Shown here: positions 55,380 through 64,000 of the stretch, one piece after another
How the letters are laid out: every line of letters begins with the position of its first letter
Numbering within the stretch: position 1 is the first letter of the stretch
DNA from: Pseudocercospora fijiensis CIRAD86
Taxonomy: Eukaryota > Ascomycota > Dothideomycetes > Mycosphaerellales > Mycosphaerellaceae
Assembly (NCBI RefSeq): GCF_000340215.1
Contig: NW_006921545.1
Coordinates: 897,522 to 961,521, forward strand
Length of the DNA stretch: 64,000 nucleotides
Reading direction: 5' to 3'
Translations under genes and position numbers: made by a program
Notes under the pieces: generated by a model
Seen by the model: the letters and a program-made list of their open reading frames with translations, nothing else
What the model was told of the DNA's origin: nothing
The model's database searches: none

Positions 55380-56950
55380 ATATTATAAAGAATCTTTAGA
55401 AATATTATAAGGATCCTAACTTTTAGGTAAAGAAGTTCCTTAGCGGAAATAATATATAGTTTAGTAATACTAAGGCCCTCGCCTATATTCCGGAGTATTA
55501 AAAGCTCGTCGCTCGCTAGCTAAATAATAACGCTCTTACCTCGATAATTCGGAAGCTAGAAAAGGATAAAACCGACAAGATTCCCTACTAGATTATAGAG
55601 ATAGCTAGGAAGGTAGCTACCTTAGCTATAGGGAGGACTAGACCTAGACAATCTAAGGACTACCCTATTCTAGTCCTTACCTCTATCTAAGAATTCTTTA
55701 CTAGCCTTAATAAAGAGGAGAGTTAAATAGAGTACGAGGCCGCTAACGAAGAAGTTATCTACGACCCTAATTCGATTAGCTAGAGAAATAGACTTAACTA
55801 CTATATAGTATAGGTTCTTTCTTTTAAAGTAGATATCCTTCCTAACGAAATACTCTATATCGACCCTAGCTAAATATACCTTTTATTAGTCGACTATAAC
55901 TTTACCCTTATTCCTAGCCTATATATTACTATTACTATTAATAGGTACCTTAAGATCCGCGCTCTTATTAATAAAGGCTCTAAGGAGAATATTCTAAATA
56001 CGAAATTCCTATAGCGAGCTAGCCTTACTCTTTTAAAAGGTCTTATTCTAAATATACGAGGAGCCGGATAAAGAGCTAAATTTATTAGTATTAGTACTTC
56101 CGTTCCTATTTCTACCTTTAATATCGAGTACGAAACCGACTTCCTTATTACGCCCCTAAGAGATAACGACCTCCCTATTATTCTTAGTCGCTCGTAGGCT
56201 CGTAAGAACCGCCTTATCGCTCGAAATATAAATAATAGCTTCTATAAAGGTATAATTTCTACGCGTAGAGGCCGCTCTACTACCTTTACTACCCTTACTA
56301 GCTCTAAGAATTATATCCTACTTAAAGAGCTCCTTAGTCGTAATAATACCTTATAGTTAAAAGGTAGCGGACGAGAAACTAGCGTCGAGTCTACCCTAAT
56401 TCTAAAACCGCTAGGTAAAGGTATTATATATACCGTCGTAGCTTATTATTTAATAAGAAATATTAGTACGGTAGTATATAGCGAAGAAATAGGTAGCCGT
56501 AGGGTATACTAGCTAGCTAGCTAGGGTATATTAATTAGTCCGGTAGCCGGCCTACCCCTACTCCTACTATCTTTTCCGACCTCGCTTAGGCTAGCCCTAG
56601 TATCCTCCGGTATTCCTATAACCCTATAGCTACCCTCTAGTAATAGCCTATATAAAGGCCGCGTAGCTAGTATCCCTATTAGAGAGTAGGTATACGGTAA
56701 CGTACTAGTCGTAGCTATATAGCGCTAGTCCTTCCTTAAAAAGTAAGTATATTCCCGGTAATATCTAACGATTAGCCTTATCCGACTCGGCCGTATAGAG
56801 GCGATTCTCGAGCCTATAATCCGAGACGATTAGATAGTAGTACTTTAGTAATCGGAAGCGAATCGATTTTATAAGTAGTATAAGCGGTACTGTAGATTTT
56901 AGGGCTTTCGGACGTTCCCTACCTAGCTACTATCTATTAAGAGAATACTT
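55380..56950 (+). pseudogene. Ty3/gypsy protease and linker (gypsy I)
   Basis: The retropepsin-like part reads YLKIRALINKGSKENILNT (about 55,950), the strand and active-site region normally V-R-A-L-I-D-x-G-S-x-x-N; here Asp is Asn. It continues YETDFLITPLRDNDLPIILS (about 56,130) for the flap-to-end strand with the ILGxxW-like close. It lies between gag and RT as expected for gypsy elements. The rest of the linker to the RT is Arg-rich and unassigned. Confidence 0.55.
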
Positions 56951-57119
56951 AGGGAGGACTCGGAGACTAATAGGTACCGTACGGTCGGGCTTTATAGAAT
57001 ATATAAAAAAAGGTAAATAAAGTAAGGCCTATAGAGGCTAGTACTATAATAATCGGAAGTATAACAACTAGTAGCGACCCTTACTAGAAGAAGAAACGGC
57101 TTACTTAAGAAGCGCTACT

Positions 57120-58110
57120 CCCTCCTAGTATTAGGCCGTATAACTAGAAATACGTAATTAAGGAATTCTCGGATATACTACGCGGCTCGCATCTTACTAA
57201 GGAGAGAAAAGCAAAACTTCTTCTTAGAATAGAGCTTCTTCCTAGAGAGCTAGATCTATTTTACGAGATACTTTATAACCGAGAGAAAGCCCTTACCTAG
57301 AGCTTTACTAAAATTAGAAGGGTCGATACGGACGTAGTACCTTCTTAGCGGATCCGAATAATTCCTTATAAGCCTTAGAAAAAACTAACCTTCCGCCTCT
57401 AGTCTAGCTTAGTAAATATTATCGAAGAAATAATCTAGGAACGGATTACGAATAGAGTACTTAAAGTTAGCGAAGGAGTATATAGAAACCCCTAGTTCTT
57501 AGTTTAAAGGAAAGGAACTAAGAAGTATCGCCTAATTAACGCTACTATAGAACTAAATCGCTATATAATATAGGATAGAAACCTTCCTCCTAATACTAAT
57601 AGCTTTACTAAGTATCTTACTACCTATACTATTTCTTCTCTAATCGATTTCCTTTCTAGACACGCCTAGGTCCCCCTTTATAAGGCCGATCGAGATATAA
57701 CTACCTTTAATATCCCGCTTAGCCTAGTACGAATAACTACCCTTCTTTAAGGGGTAATAAACTCCGTTACCTAGTTTATCCGAGTTATTATAAGGATTAT
57801 TTTCGATTATATTTCCTACTATACGAGGCCTTTCGTCGACGATATTAGTAGTAAGAGCCCGAAAACCCGATATAATAATAAGGAGGTCGAGCCTAGCTTA
57901 CGAAGGCTCGTTACTAAATATATCTAATAGAGAGACGGTATTCTTATAGATATCGAACGTACTAGGTATACTATTCTAGGCCTTAAATCTTAATTCCTCT
58001 ATAAAAAACTAAAATATATCGGCTACGTTATTAATATCTCCGGAAGGTACCCTAATATAGAAAAGATTATAAAGATTATCGCCTAGCTAATATCTAAAAA
58101 GTTAAAACTA
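57120..58110 (+). pseudogene. Ty3/gypsy reverse transcriptase (gypsy I)
   Basis: RIIPYKP (about 57,355) stands for the R-x-x-P-H-x-P lead-in, then VNIVEEII (about 57,411), NPLFL-VQRK-like residues for the substrate-entry strand and KKYRLINATIELNRYTI (about 57,510; family F-x-R-x-V-x-D). RMTTL-like VRITTLL-GVINSVT (about 57,730) and FVDDISSKSPKTRYNNKE (about 57,828) follow. FVDDI keeps both catalytic Asp, unlike the other RTs in this window. The last motif resembles the FLDDIPVKGPxTRY pattern of one fungal gypsy clade. KLKYIGYVINISGRYPNIEK closes the palm at about 58,005. Confidence 0.75.
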
Positions 58111-58760
58111 CTCGGGCGTACGAGCCTTCCTTAGGGTTTATATCTACTACTATATCTAGATCGAGGGCTTCGTAATAATAGCGAGACTACTCTTCTATCT
58201 CCTAAAGGCCGATATCGAATTTTCTTAGGGATTAGATTAATAGATCGCTATAGACGCCTTAAAAGCTATTATTACTACGGTACCTACTCTTATCTCGATC
58301 GATTATACTAAGGGTACTAGATTAATTATCCTCCTTTTAGATATAAGTAGATCCGGATATAGTAGTAGCCTAAACTAGTACGAAAGAGATAATATAAAGA
58401 AGCGTTACCCTATTCTGTACGAAAGCGGTCTTTAGACTAAGAGTAAAGTCCGGTAAAATACTAGTAAGCGAGAATATCTTATAGTACTTAAACTACTAAA
58501 GAAGTTTAAGAAGTATCTTATTAGATAGTACCTTCGAATCGAGATCGATACTACTACCCTTATCTACTAGCTTAATAAGTTAGCCTTAGATCTCCCTAAT
58601 TTAGTAATAGCCCGCTAGATAGCCTAGATCCGGCTATTCGATTTCGAAGTTTAATATATTCCTAGAAGGAAATACTCTATAGGTAATAGGCTATCCCGTC
58701 GCGATTCTATTAAAGAGGATATCGCCGAGCGAGATAATTAAGTCGACGACGATAATATAA
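58110..58760 (+). pseudogene. Ty3/gypsy RNase H (gypsy I)
   Basis: The frame reads KAIITTVPTLISIDYTKGTR (about 58,260), the tether plus first strand of RNase H. RYPILYESG (about 58,410) and REYL-VLKLLKKFKKYLI (about 58,470) follow for the catalytic Glu helix. Then IEIDTTTLIYQLNK (about 58,540) appears for the TDxxxL strand, and KYSIGNRLSRR (about 58,665) for the NxVADALSRR end motif. It fits the gypsy order after RT. Confidence 0.65.
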
Positions 58761-58799
58761 TAAATAACGACTTCTTTTATAGTATAGTCTAATCCGAGC

Positions 58800-59645
58800 C
58801 TATTAATCCCCTAGCTAAGTCTAGCTTCCTTAAAGAGGAAGAATACTAGTTCCGAGAATTACTCCTTATCGGATACTTTAAGTCTACCCTTCGTTTTCTA
58901 CGGGATATCTCTCGTACCGAAGCTCGAAAAGTTCGACATAATATCTAGAAATATATTATTAAAGATCGGCTCCTATTCTACTAGCGATATCCGAACTACC
59001 CCTTCTAATAAGTAATTAATAGCGAGAAGGTTCGAGACGAAATAATCTAATCGTTTTATTAGGATTATAGCTATAAGGGCCGGGAAGTTGTATATTATCT
59101 AGCCTCTAAAAGATACTTCTAGTATAGTATATAGTCCTAAATCGCTACGTAGGTTCGGTCCTATCGGATATACTAAATACGAGAAGGATATAGAATTACT
59201 AGAACACTTTACCCTACCTCTATTCGGGTTATTAGCCGTCGCTAGGTTACCGATATACTCTATATCGCTAATAAGGGATCTATTGCCTTAGCCTACGAGG
59301 TTATTAGTAGCTAGGTTAAAGGGAGGATATTAAATTATATAGATAAATCGGTTACTACGAACTAAATAGCTAAGATCCTATATAAGGAGGTCTACTATAG
59401 ATATAGCTACCTAGATAAATCCGTTATAGATAATAGTACTAAAAACCGAAAGGATACTAAGGAGTTACTCGAGCGAATAGCTATCTACTAAGTCTAGATT
59501 TGTTAAGGGGTCGGTAACTAAGTAAATAGTTTAAAACGAGTTTTTAAGGATAGCTATCTACGAGAGGCGCGAGAGCGTAGAAGAAGTATAAAAGCTAATA
59601 CCTTAGGTATCTAAGCAACTATAGTATAGTAGGTTATCTTATAAT
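58800..59645 (+). pseudogene. Ty3/gypsy integrase (gypsy I), C-terminally truncated
   Basis: The H2C2 zinc region reads FYQDYSYKGREVVYYLASKRYF (two parts, about 59,055-59,115), the pattern normally HxxxGHxGxxxTxxxLxxRYxWPxM. The core follows with VTDILYIANKGSIALAYEV (about 59,250, first Asp) and a second Asp at SVIDNSTKN (about 59,420; family VxDNGxEF). ELLERIAIYQVQI and GNQVNSLKRVFKD (about 59,510) come next. It stops at about 59,645 where the other gypsy element, on the opposite strand, ends. The C-terminal domain and 3' LTR are missing. Confidence 0.6.
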
Positions 59646-59679
59646 ACTATCCCCCCCTTAAGGCGGAGGCAACGAAGCT

Positions 59680-61500
59680 ATCTTAATAGTATATAAATCG
59701 TTATAATAGGCGTTATCGGAAGTCCTTAGTAGACTAATCGTCGGTAGTAGTAAGTAATAGGCGTAACGTAGTTTCCTACGGACGATATAAGAGGTAAATA
59801 GTATGCTTACAGCTAGAGCCGCAGCTAGGGTCTCGAAGAGAGCTATACTAGAGGGCTATACCGGTAAGGTATTTAATACTTCGGCGGACGGGTTAAGCTA
59901 AAGGCGTATTATATACTAACTAACGAAGAGGTACTGCTAGCGGAAGCTTCTCGATATCCTTATATAGTATCTAATCTTCTAGCTTCTTCTAACCCGGCGG
60001 AGGCTCTACTACTTAAGGGTTATTATAATACTAATTAGCGATAGCGTCCTTAGTAGTGCCCTTTAAGTCCTTATACTTATTATCTATAAGCGCTCTACTA
60101 GCCTACTATATAGTATAGATTATAATCTTCTTAGAGCGGCTATTCTTCTATTTGCTTACTACGACCTTATCGACTTCCTATTTCTTATTTCCTTCTTCGT
60201 CGGCTTCGGGCGGCGGTTCGGTATTAGTCTAGTTAGTATATAGCTTACCGTTATCGAGCCGTAGAAGGGAGGTATAGAAGCGGTCGTAAATGCGTATTAT
60301 CTTAGGTAGGGCGAGTTAATATACGTCTAGTACGATAACGCGAATAATCTCGAAGGGACCGACGTATTTATAGTTAAGTTTCTTTACTAGTCGCTTAGTC
60401 TAAATATTACGTATATTAAGCTATACCTTCTCTCCGAGCTTATACGCGCGCGCTAGTCTATAGCGCCTAGGCTTATCGTTAGCCGCTATAGTACGTACCT
60501 AAGTATACTATATCTATATAATAAGGTGTTTATATAAGAGCTCTATTTGCTTCGTAAATTCGTTAGCTTTAAGCTCGGACGTACGTACGGGTCCTACTAT
60601 AGGTAGGTCTAGTTTTATAGGCTTAGCGGATCGGGTACGAGGGTTGCGGCCTATAGTTATAAAGAAGCTACTTACGCTAGTAACTAACGATTAAATACTG
60701 TTAGCTACGAATTTAGTATTAGGTATCTAATTAACCTAGTCGTCTTATATATAATTAATATAGGCGCGAAGGTACTACTCGAGTTCTTTATTCGTATTCT
60801 CGGATTGCCTATTAGTCGTAGGGTAGAAGGCCGTAGATAGTCGTTATTCTATACTAAGGTTCTTTATTAAGCGTTTATAGAAGGCTAATATCTACTAGGA
60901 GCCGCGGTCGGAATAGATAACGTCTATATACCCTATATCCTTCTATATATACTAGTACTAGAGGTCGCCGGTATACTCGGCTATTATATTTAGCGTAGGT
61001 AGGAAACGCTTACGCTTCGATAAGCGGTAAGTTCCTATTAGGATATTCTCTTAGACGTTGTTATTAAGCCGATAGAGGCTAGGTAGAAGCTCTACGATAT
61101 AGTCGAGAGTAACTTAGGTCTAGACTCCGTCCGGAAGTAGTAGCTAGCGAATATTACCTTAATATTAATCGCGCTACGACTTTATATGCCTATAAGTAGC
61201 GTATACGTATACGTATCGCCGGATATCGTTATATATACCTAGCTAGTAGAAGTCTCTAGTAATTAGCTTATAAGTCTTCTCCCTACCCGGGTATCCGGCT
61301 AATAGCTCGTTATAGTAGATTCGTATAACCTCTTAGCAGAGGTCTCCTTCTAGAATATATACCTTGTCTTATATATAGATCTATCCTTCGTCGCCTATAC
61401 GGCAATCTACTAGAGAGATACCTATATTAAGCTTAGCTAATATAGACTACTTTATACGATCTTACCTAGTATCTAGAGCTTCGCGGATAGCTATTATAAG
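59680..61500 (-). pseudogene. Ty3/gypsy integrase and tail (gypsy J)
   Basis: The H2C2 zinc region reads ELLAGYPGREKTYKLITRDF (about 61,320-61,260; family HxxPxAGHPGxxKTxxLLxRxYYWPG). The core follows with a VTLDYIVELLPS stretch at about 61,115 (first Asp, D-F-I-x-x-L-P). IYSDRGS at about 60,925 holds the second Asp, and YPTTNRQSEYE- or SENTNKELE-type residues (about 60,830-60,790) correspond to the HPQTDGQTERxNQxLEQYLR motif with the catalytic Glu. RAYINYI and DD follow. The tail to 59,680 (PPPG, LEDQILYKDIEKL) may be a remnant chromodomain; that is tentative. Confidence 0.65.
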
Positions 61501-62200
61501 GGGATTATCGTCGTATATAGCTTTAATAAGTTCTTTCTAAAGGAGCGTTACTATAGATATTAAGGACTTCGAGCGCTAAGAGAGCTAACTAATATTAATT
61601 ATAAGCGATATTAGTAGTAGAGTAAGAGTCGATACTTAGATACGCGATTTAGAACGTATCTAGCGCTATACTATCTAATAGATTGTAAGCTTTAAAGACG
61701 ACTTGTTAGCGATTACGAACGTTATCGGTACTATCTTAGTCTTACGACCTTCTAGTAAGAGCGTTAGCTTTAGTATTGTCCTTACCTAGCTAATAGTCGA
61801 TTTTAAACTTAAAAGCGGAGAGGAATTTACTCTATCTCGCTTACCGTCGATTAAGCTACTTAGTCGTTATAAAGTGTTATAGGGTACTATAATTAGTAAG
61901 GACTTTAATAATATAGTTAGACCCTATTAGCTCCGGTCTCTATTCTTCGAATGCCTTTACGATAGCTATAAGTTCTTTATTATAGATCTTATAGTTATAC
62001 TTAGTAGGTAGTATCTTCTTAGAGTAGAAAGCGACTAGGCGTAGGGCGCTAGTATCGTCTAGCTAGGATAAGACTCTACTTATAACGCAGTCTAAAGAGT
62101 TAGTTTTAACTATATAGGGCTTATTAGGATTATAGTATATAAGAACTAGTACTAATATAAAGGCTTCCTTAAGCGCTTCGAAGGACTACTAGTACTCCGT
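61500..62200 (-). pseudogene. Ty3/gypsy RNase H (gypsy J)
   Basis: The frame reads EALKEAFILVLVLIYYNPNK at about 62,175, the tether with the first-strand Asp region (family LxxAPVLxxxDPxxPxxxETDAS, here KTNSLD). LRLVAFYSKKILPTKYNYKIYNKELIAIVKAFEE (about 62,045-61,945) covers the PVAFxSrKlxPaExNYeIhDKELLAIV motif, well preserved. It ends with DNTKANALTRRS (about 61,790) for GxxNxxADALSRR. It lies directly behind RT in the same frame. Confidence 0.75.
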
Positions 62201-62239
62201 AGTCTAGACGAAGGGAGCTCTCTATTTAGGGTCCTTCGA

Positions 62240-63130
62240 GTATATACCCTTCGTAAGTACGGTTATTAGCTATACGAGGTACGAGAAGTTCTCGATAAAC
62301 CTATAGTAGAAGTTTGCTATTCCTAGAAATGCTAATATATCCTTAATATTCCGTAGCGTAGCCTAGCTTAATATTGCTTCGTCTTTAGCTAGGTCTATCT
62401 TTAAGCCTTCCTAAGTAATAATAATACTAAGGTACTTTACTTCCTTAGCGAAGAACTTACTCTTAAAGATATCGAGCGGTAGTTCGAATTCTTTAAATCG
62501 CTAAAGCACTACCTTAATATACTAGATATATAACTCTCTCTTACCGTCGGTATAAACTATAGTATTATCGAGATAAGCTAAGTAGAACTCGTCTAGGTAG
62601 TCGTAGAGTGCTTTATTAATATAACGTTAGAACGCCGTAGGTACGTTATAAAGGCCGAATAGTACTACTAGGTACTCGTAGGTACCGTAACGAGTCGTAA
62701 ATGCTATCTTCTATTTATCGCTAGCTTTAATACGGATTATATTAAAAGCGGCGATAATATTAAGAATAGTAAACTACTTAGCTCGAGCTATTCGACCGAG
62801 CGTCTCCCTTACTATTAGAATCTAATATCGGTCCTTTAATATAATCTTATTAATAGTACGATAGTCTACGTGAACTCGGAGACCTCGGCTAGGCTTCTTT
62901 ATAATAAGGACTAGTAAAGCGACCCTAGTAGCTAACTCCTTAATAGTACTATTTGCCCTCTATTCGTTAATATGCTTCTTAATTACTAAGTTCTTAAGTG
63001 CGCTTATCGGCCGCGGCCTCGCAAATAGTAGCTTAGCGTCGTCTTTAAAGTTAATTTCGAGGTCTATACCCTCTCTATATAGTAGTAGTCTCTTAGCGCG
63101 CTCTTATTAGAAACATTCCTAGTACTCCCT
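62240..63130 (-). pseudogene. Ty3/gypsy reverse transcriptase (gypsy J)
   Basis: LRVYVDYRTINKIILKDRY at about 62,880 matches LRFCVDYRxLNxxTxKxRYPLP. TILNIIAAFNIIRI (about 62,775) follows for the FxxLDxxxAFxxIRI strand with the first catalytic Asp lost. FTTRYGTYEYLVVLFGLYNV (about 62,710) matches FRTRYGxFEYxVMPFGLxNA. YLAYLDNTIVYTDG (about 62,580-62,540) is the YLDDxLVYS motif with the second Asp now Asn. EVKYLSIIITQEGLKID follows (about 62,455) and FLGIANFYRRFIENFS (about 62,340). Compared with most genes here few stops remain, but the Asp-to-Asn change alone would kill activity. Confidence 0.8.
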
Positions 63131-63179
63131 AAACTCTAGTAGTAGTATGTCTTTTATAACTTTCTCTATAACGGGCTCC

Positions 63180-63990
63180 TTACCTTTTATATAAATCTCT
63201 ACGTCCCTAGGCGTAAGTATATAGGCGTAGATACCGACTATATAAAGCGCGTCCTTAGTAGTATAGGTATCGTCGTCGAAATCCTATATAAGATAGGCTT
63301 TATCGTTTTCGGAAGGCGGATCGTAATATGCTTCGCCGATAGTTATAGCGGAGATAATAGAAGTCGGACTTAGTATAGAAGCGGGAAGTTAGCGGCGCGT
63401 ATTAGAAGTAAGAGTTAGAGTAGGCATTATACTATCTACGGTAGAGCATTTAATCTAGTAATATAATCTTAGCGTAATAATGCCGGCTTGCTAGTTAATA
63501 TTAGTAGGACGATACCGTATCTACTAATCTATTCCTAGTATAAAGTCGTATTCTCCTAGGTTAGTAACCTTAACGTTAATATCTTCTTTTATACTATTAA
63601 GGTCTAAGCTCGTATAGAGGACTCGTAATATCTTACTACCCTTAGCTTACTTATAGTCTCTAACGCCTACTAGCTATAGTAATCTTATCCGAGATACTAA
63701 GTGTCTTACGAACTACGAGTAGCTAAAGGAGGTCGTATAACCGATATCGATAAGGCATTTAGCTAGTTTACTATCTACTAGTCCGGTAATAATAACGTAC
63801 CTACCTATCTTAGGTATAAGGGTAGGATCGATATTAATAGCGGTAGCGTCGATAATAGTTAGTAAGTTATCGTTATATATAATAAGTTACTACTTTAATT
63901 AAGGCTTCGGTAGATCTTTCTAGATATACGAATAGGATAAGAGTCGCCCTAAGTACTATATATATACTTAGAGCTTACTCTTTTAATTGC
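63180..63990 (-). pseudogene. Ty3/gypsy protease (gypsy J)
   Basis: On the minus strand DPTLIPKIGRYVIITGLV (about 63,820) and the catalytic strand KCLIDIGYTTSFSYS (about 63,750) stand for LIDxGxxxxFxS. YDFILGIDQ-like residues follow (about 63,550; family xDxILGMxWL). A linker follows to LEFREY-ECF, then a YREGIDLEINF stretch at about 63,075 that leads into RT. This supports the reading direction of gypsy J and places its gag beyond the right edge. Confidence 0.6.
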
Positions 63991-64000
63991 TCTTAGTAAG

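Larger units (their letters stand above)
59645..64000 (-). mobile_element. Ty3/gypsy element J (chromovirus-like order), runs off right edge
   Basis: The minus strand carries protease, RT, RNase H, integrase and a short C-terminal tail in that order. Near 59,650 a purine tract on the minus strand (CTTAAGGGGGGG) directly follows the coding tail, as expected for the polypurine primer in front of a 3' LTR. The LTR itself would start at about 59,645 but overlaps the end of gypsy I, so only a stub may remain. Gag lies beyond the window. It differs from gypsy I in RT motifs, so two gypsy lineages meet tail to tail here. Confidence 0.7.

Noticed and set aside
1..64000. Telomere repeats or a chromosome end
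   Set aside because: TTAGGG or CCCTAA occur only as isolated hits, never in tandem.
1..64000. tRNA, rRNA or host protein-coding genes
   Set aside because: No cloverleaf-like box A/B pairs, no rRNA stretches and no intron-exon gene could be supported; all frames trace to transposable elements.

Overview
The window looks like a gene-free, repeat-filled block from a filamentous ascomycete (Pezizomycotina-like) genome. CpA and TpG are strongly depleted almost everywhere while CpG stays common, and TpA, CTAG, TAG and TAA are in excess. That is the footprint of repeat-induced point mutation (RIP). Each recognisable protein can still be followed in one frame if TAG/TAA is read as a former Gln or Trp codon and Tyr as a former His or Cys. 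In 64 kb I see no intact host gene, tRNA or rRNA, and the longest open frames are only 80-90 codons. The elements present (Ty1/copia, Ty3/gypsy, tyrosine-recombinase retroelements, hAT, Fot1/pogo, Mutator-like) are typical of fungal genomes. Species cannot be named from this.

Layout. 1-2.8 kb: a gag-like relic (-) and a dispersed repeat. 2.8-7.8 kb: 5' end of a copia element (+), a Mutator-like transposase relic, and a copia 3' end (+). 7.8-17.8 kb: a tyrosine-recombinase (YR) retroelement (+) with reverse transcriptase (RT), RNase H and recombinase, split at 9,779-15,523 by a hAT transposon that still shows terminal inverted repeats and an 8-bp target duplication. 17.8-19.6 kb: a truncated copia element (-). 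19.7-22.5 kb: a second YR-retroelement RT (-). 23-26.7 kb: a copia 5' end (+) carrying a 1.8-kb insertion. 26.9-38.3 kb: a 25-bp minisatellite; a second copy of the first YR element (-) split by a Fot1/pogo transposon; a copia 3' end (-); and the same 25-bp minisatellite inverted, ending at a 100-N gap. 38.4-41.7 kb: copia 5' LTR, gag, protease and integrase (-). 41.8-46.5 kb: a near-complete YR retroelement (+) with split direct repeats A1-pol-B1-A2-B2. 46.5-52.2 kb: copia gag, a gypsy RT fragment (-) and a copia gag-integrase frame (+). 52.2-59.6 kb: a Ty3/gypsy gag-pol (+). 59.65-64 kb: a second, different Ty3/gypsy pol (-) running off the window.

The elements form layers rather than a working pathway. 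Two copies of one composite (copia 3' end joined to a YR retroelement) lie in opposite orientation about 20 kb apart, and each was later broken by a different DNA transposon at a different site. Comparing the copies gives empty-site evidence for both insertions. The hAT element keeps visibly more CpA/TpG than its host and so is probably younger. The strongest candidates for something unusual are the split-repeat YR retroelements, unexpected in this density, and the pair of inverted 25-bp minisatellite arrays bracketing one composite. All coordinates of relics are approximate because RIP erased start and stop codons, and all protein calls rest on reading by eye, without database searches.
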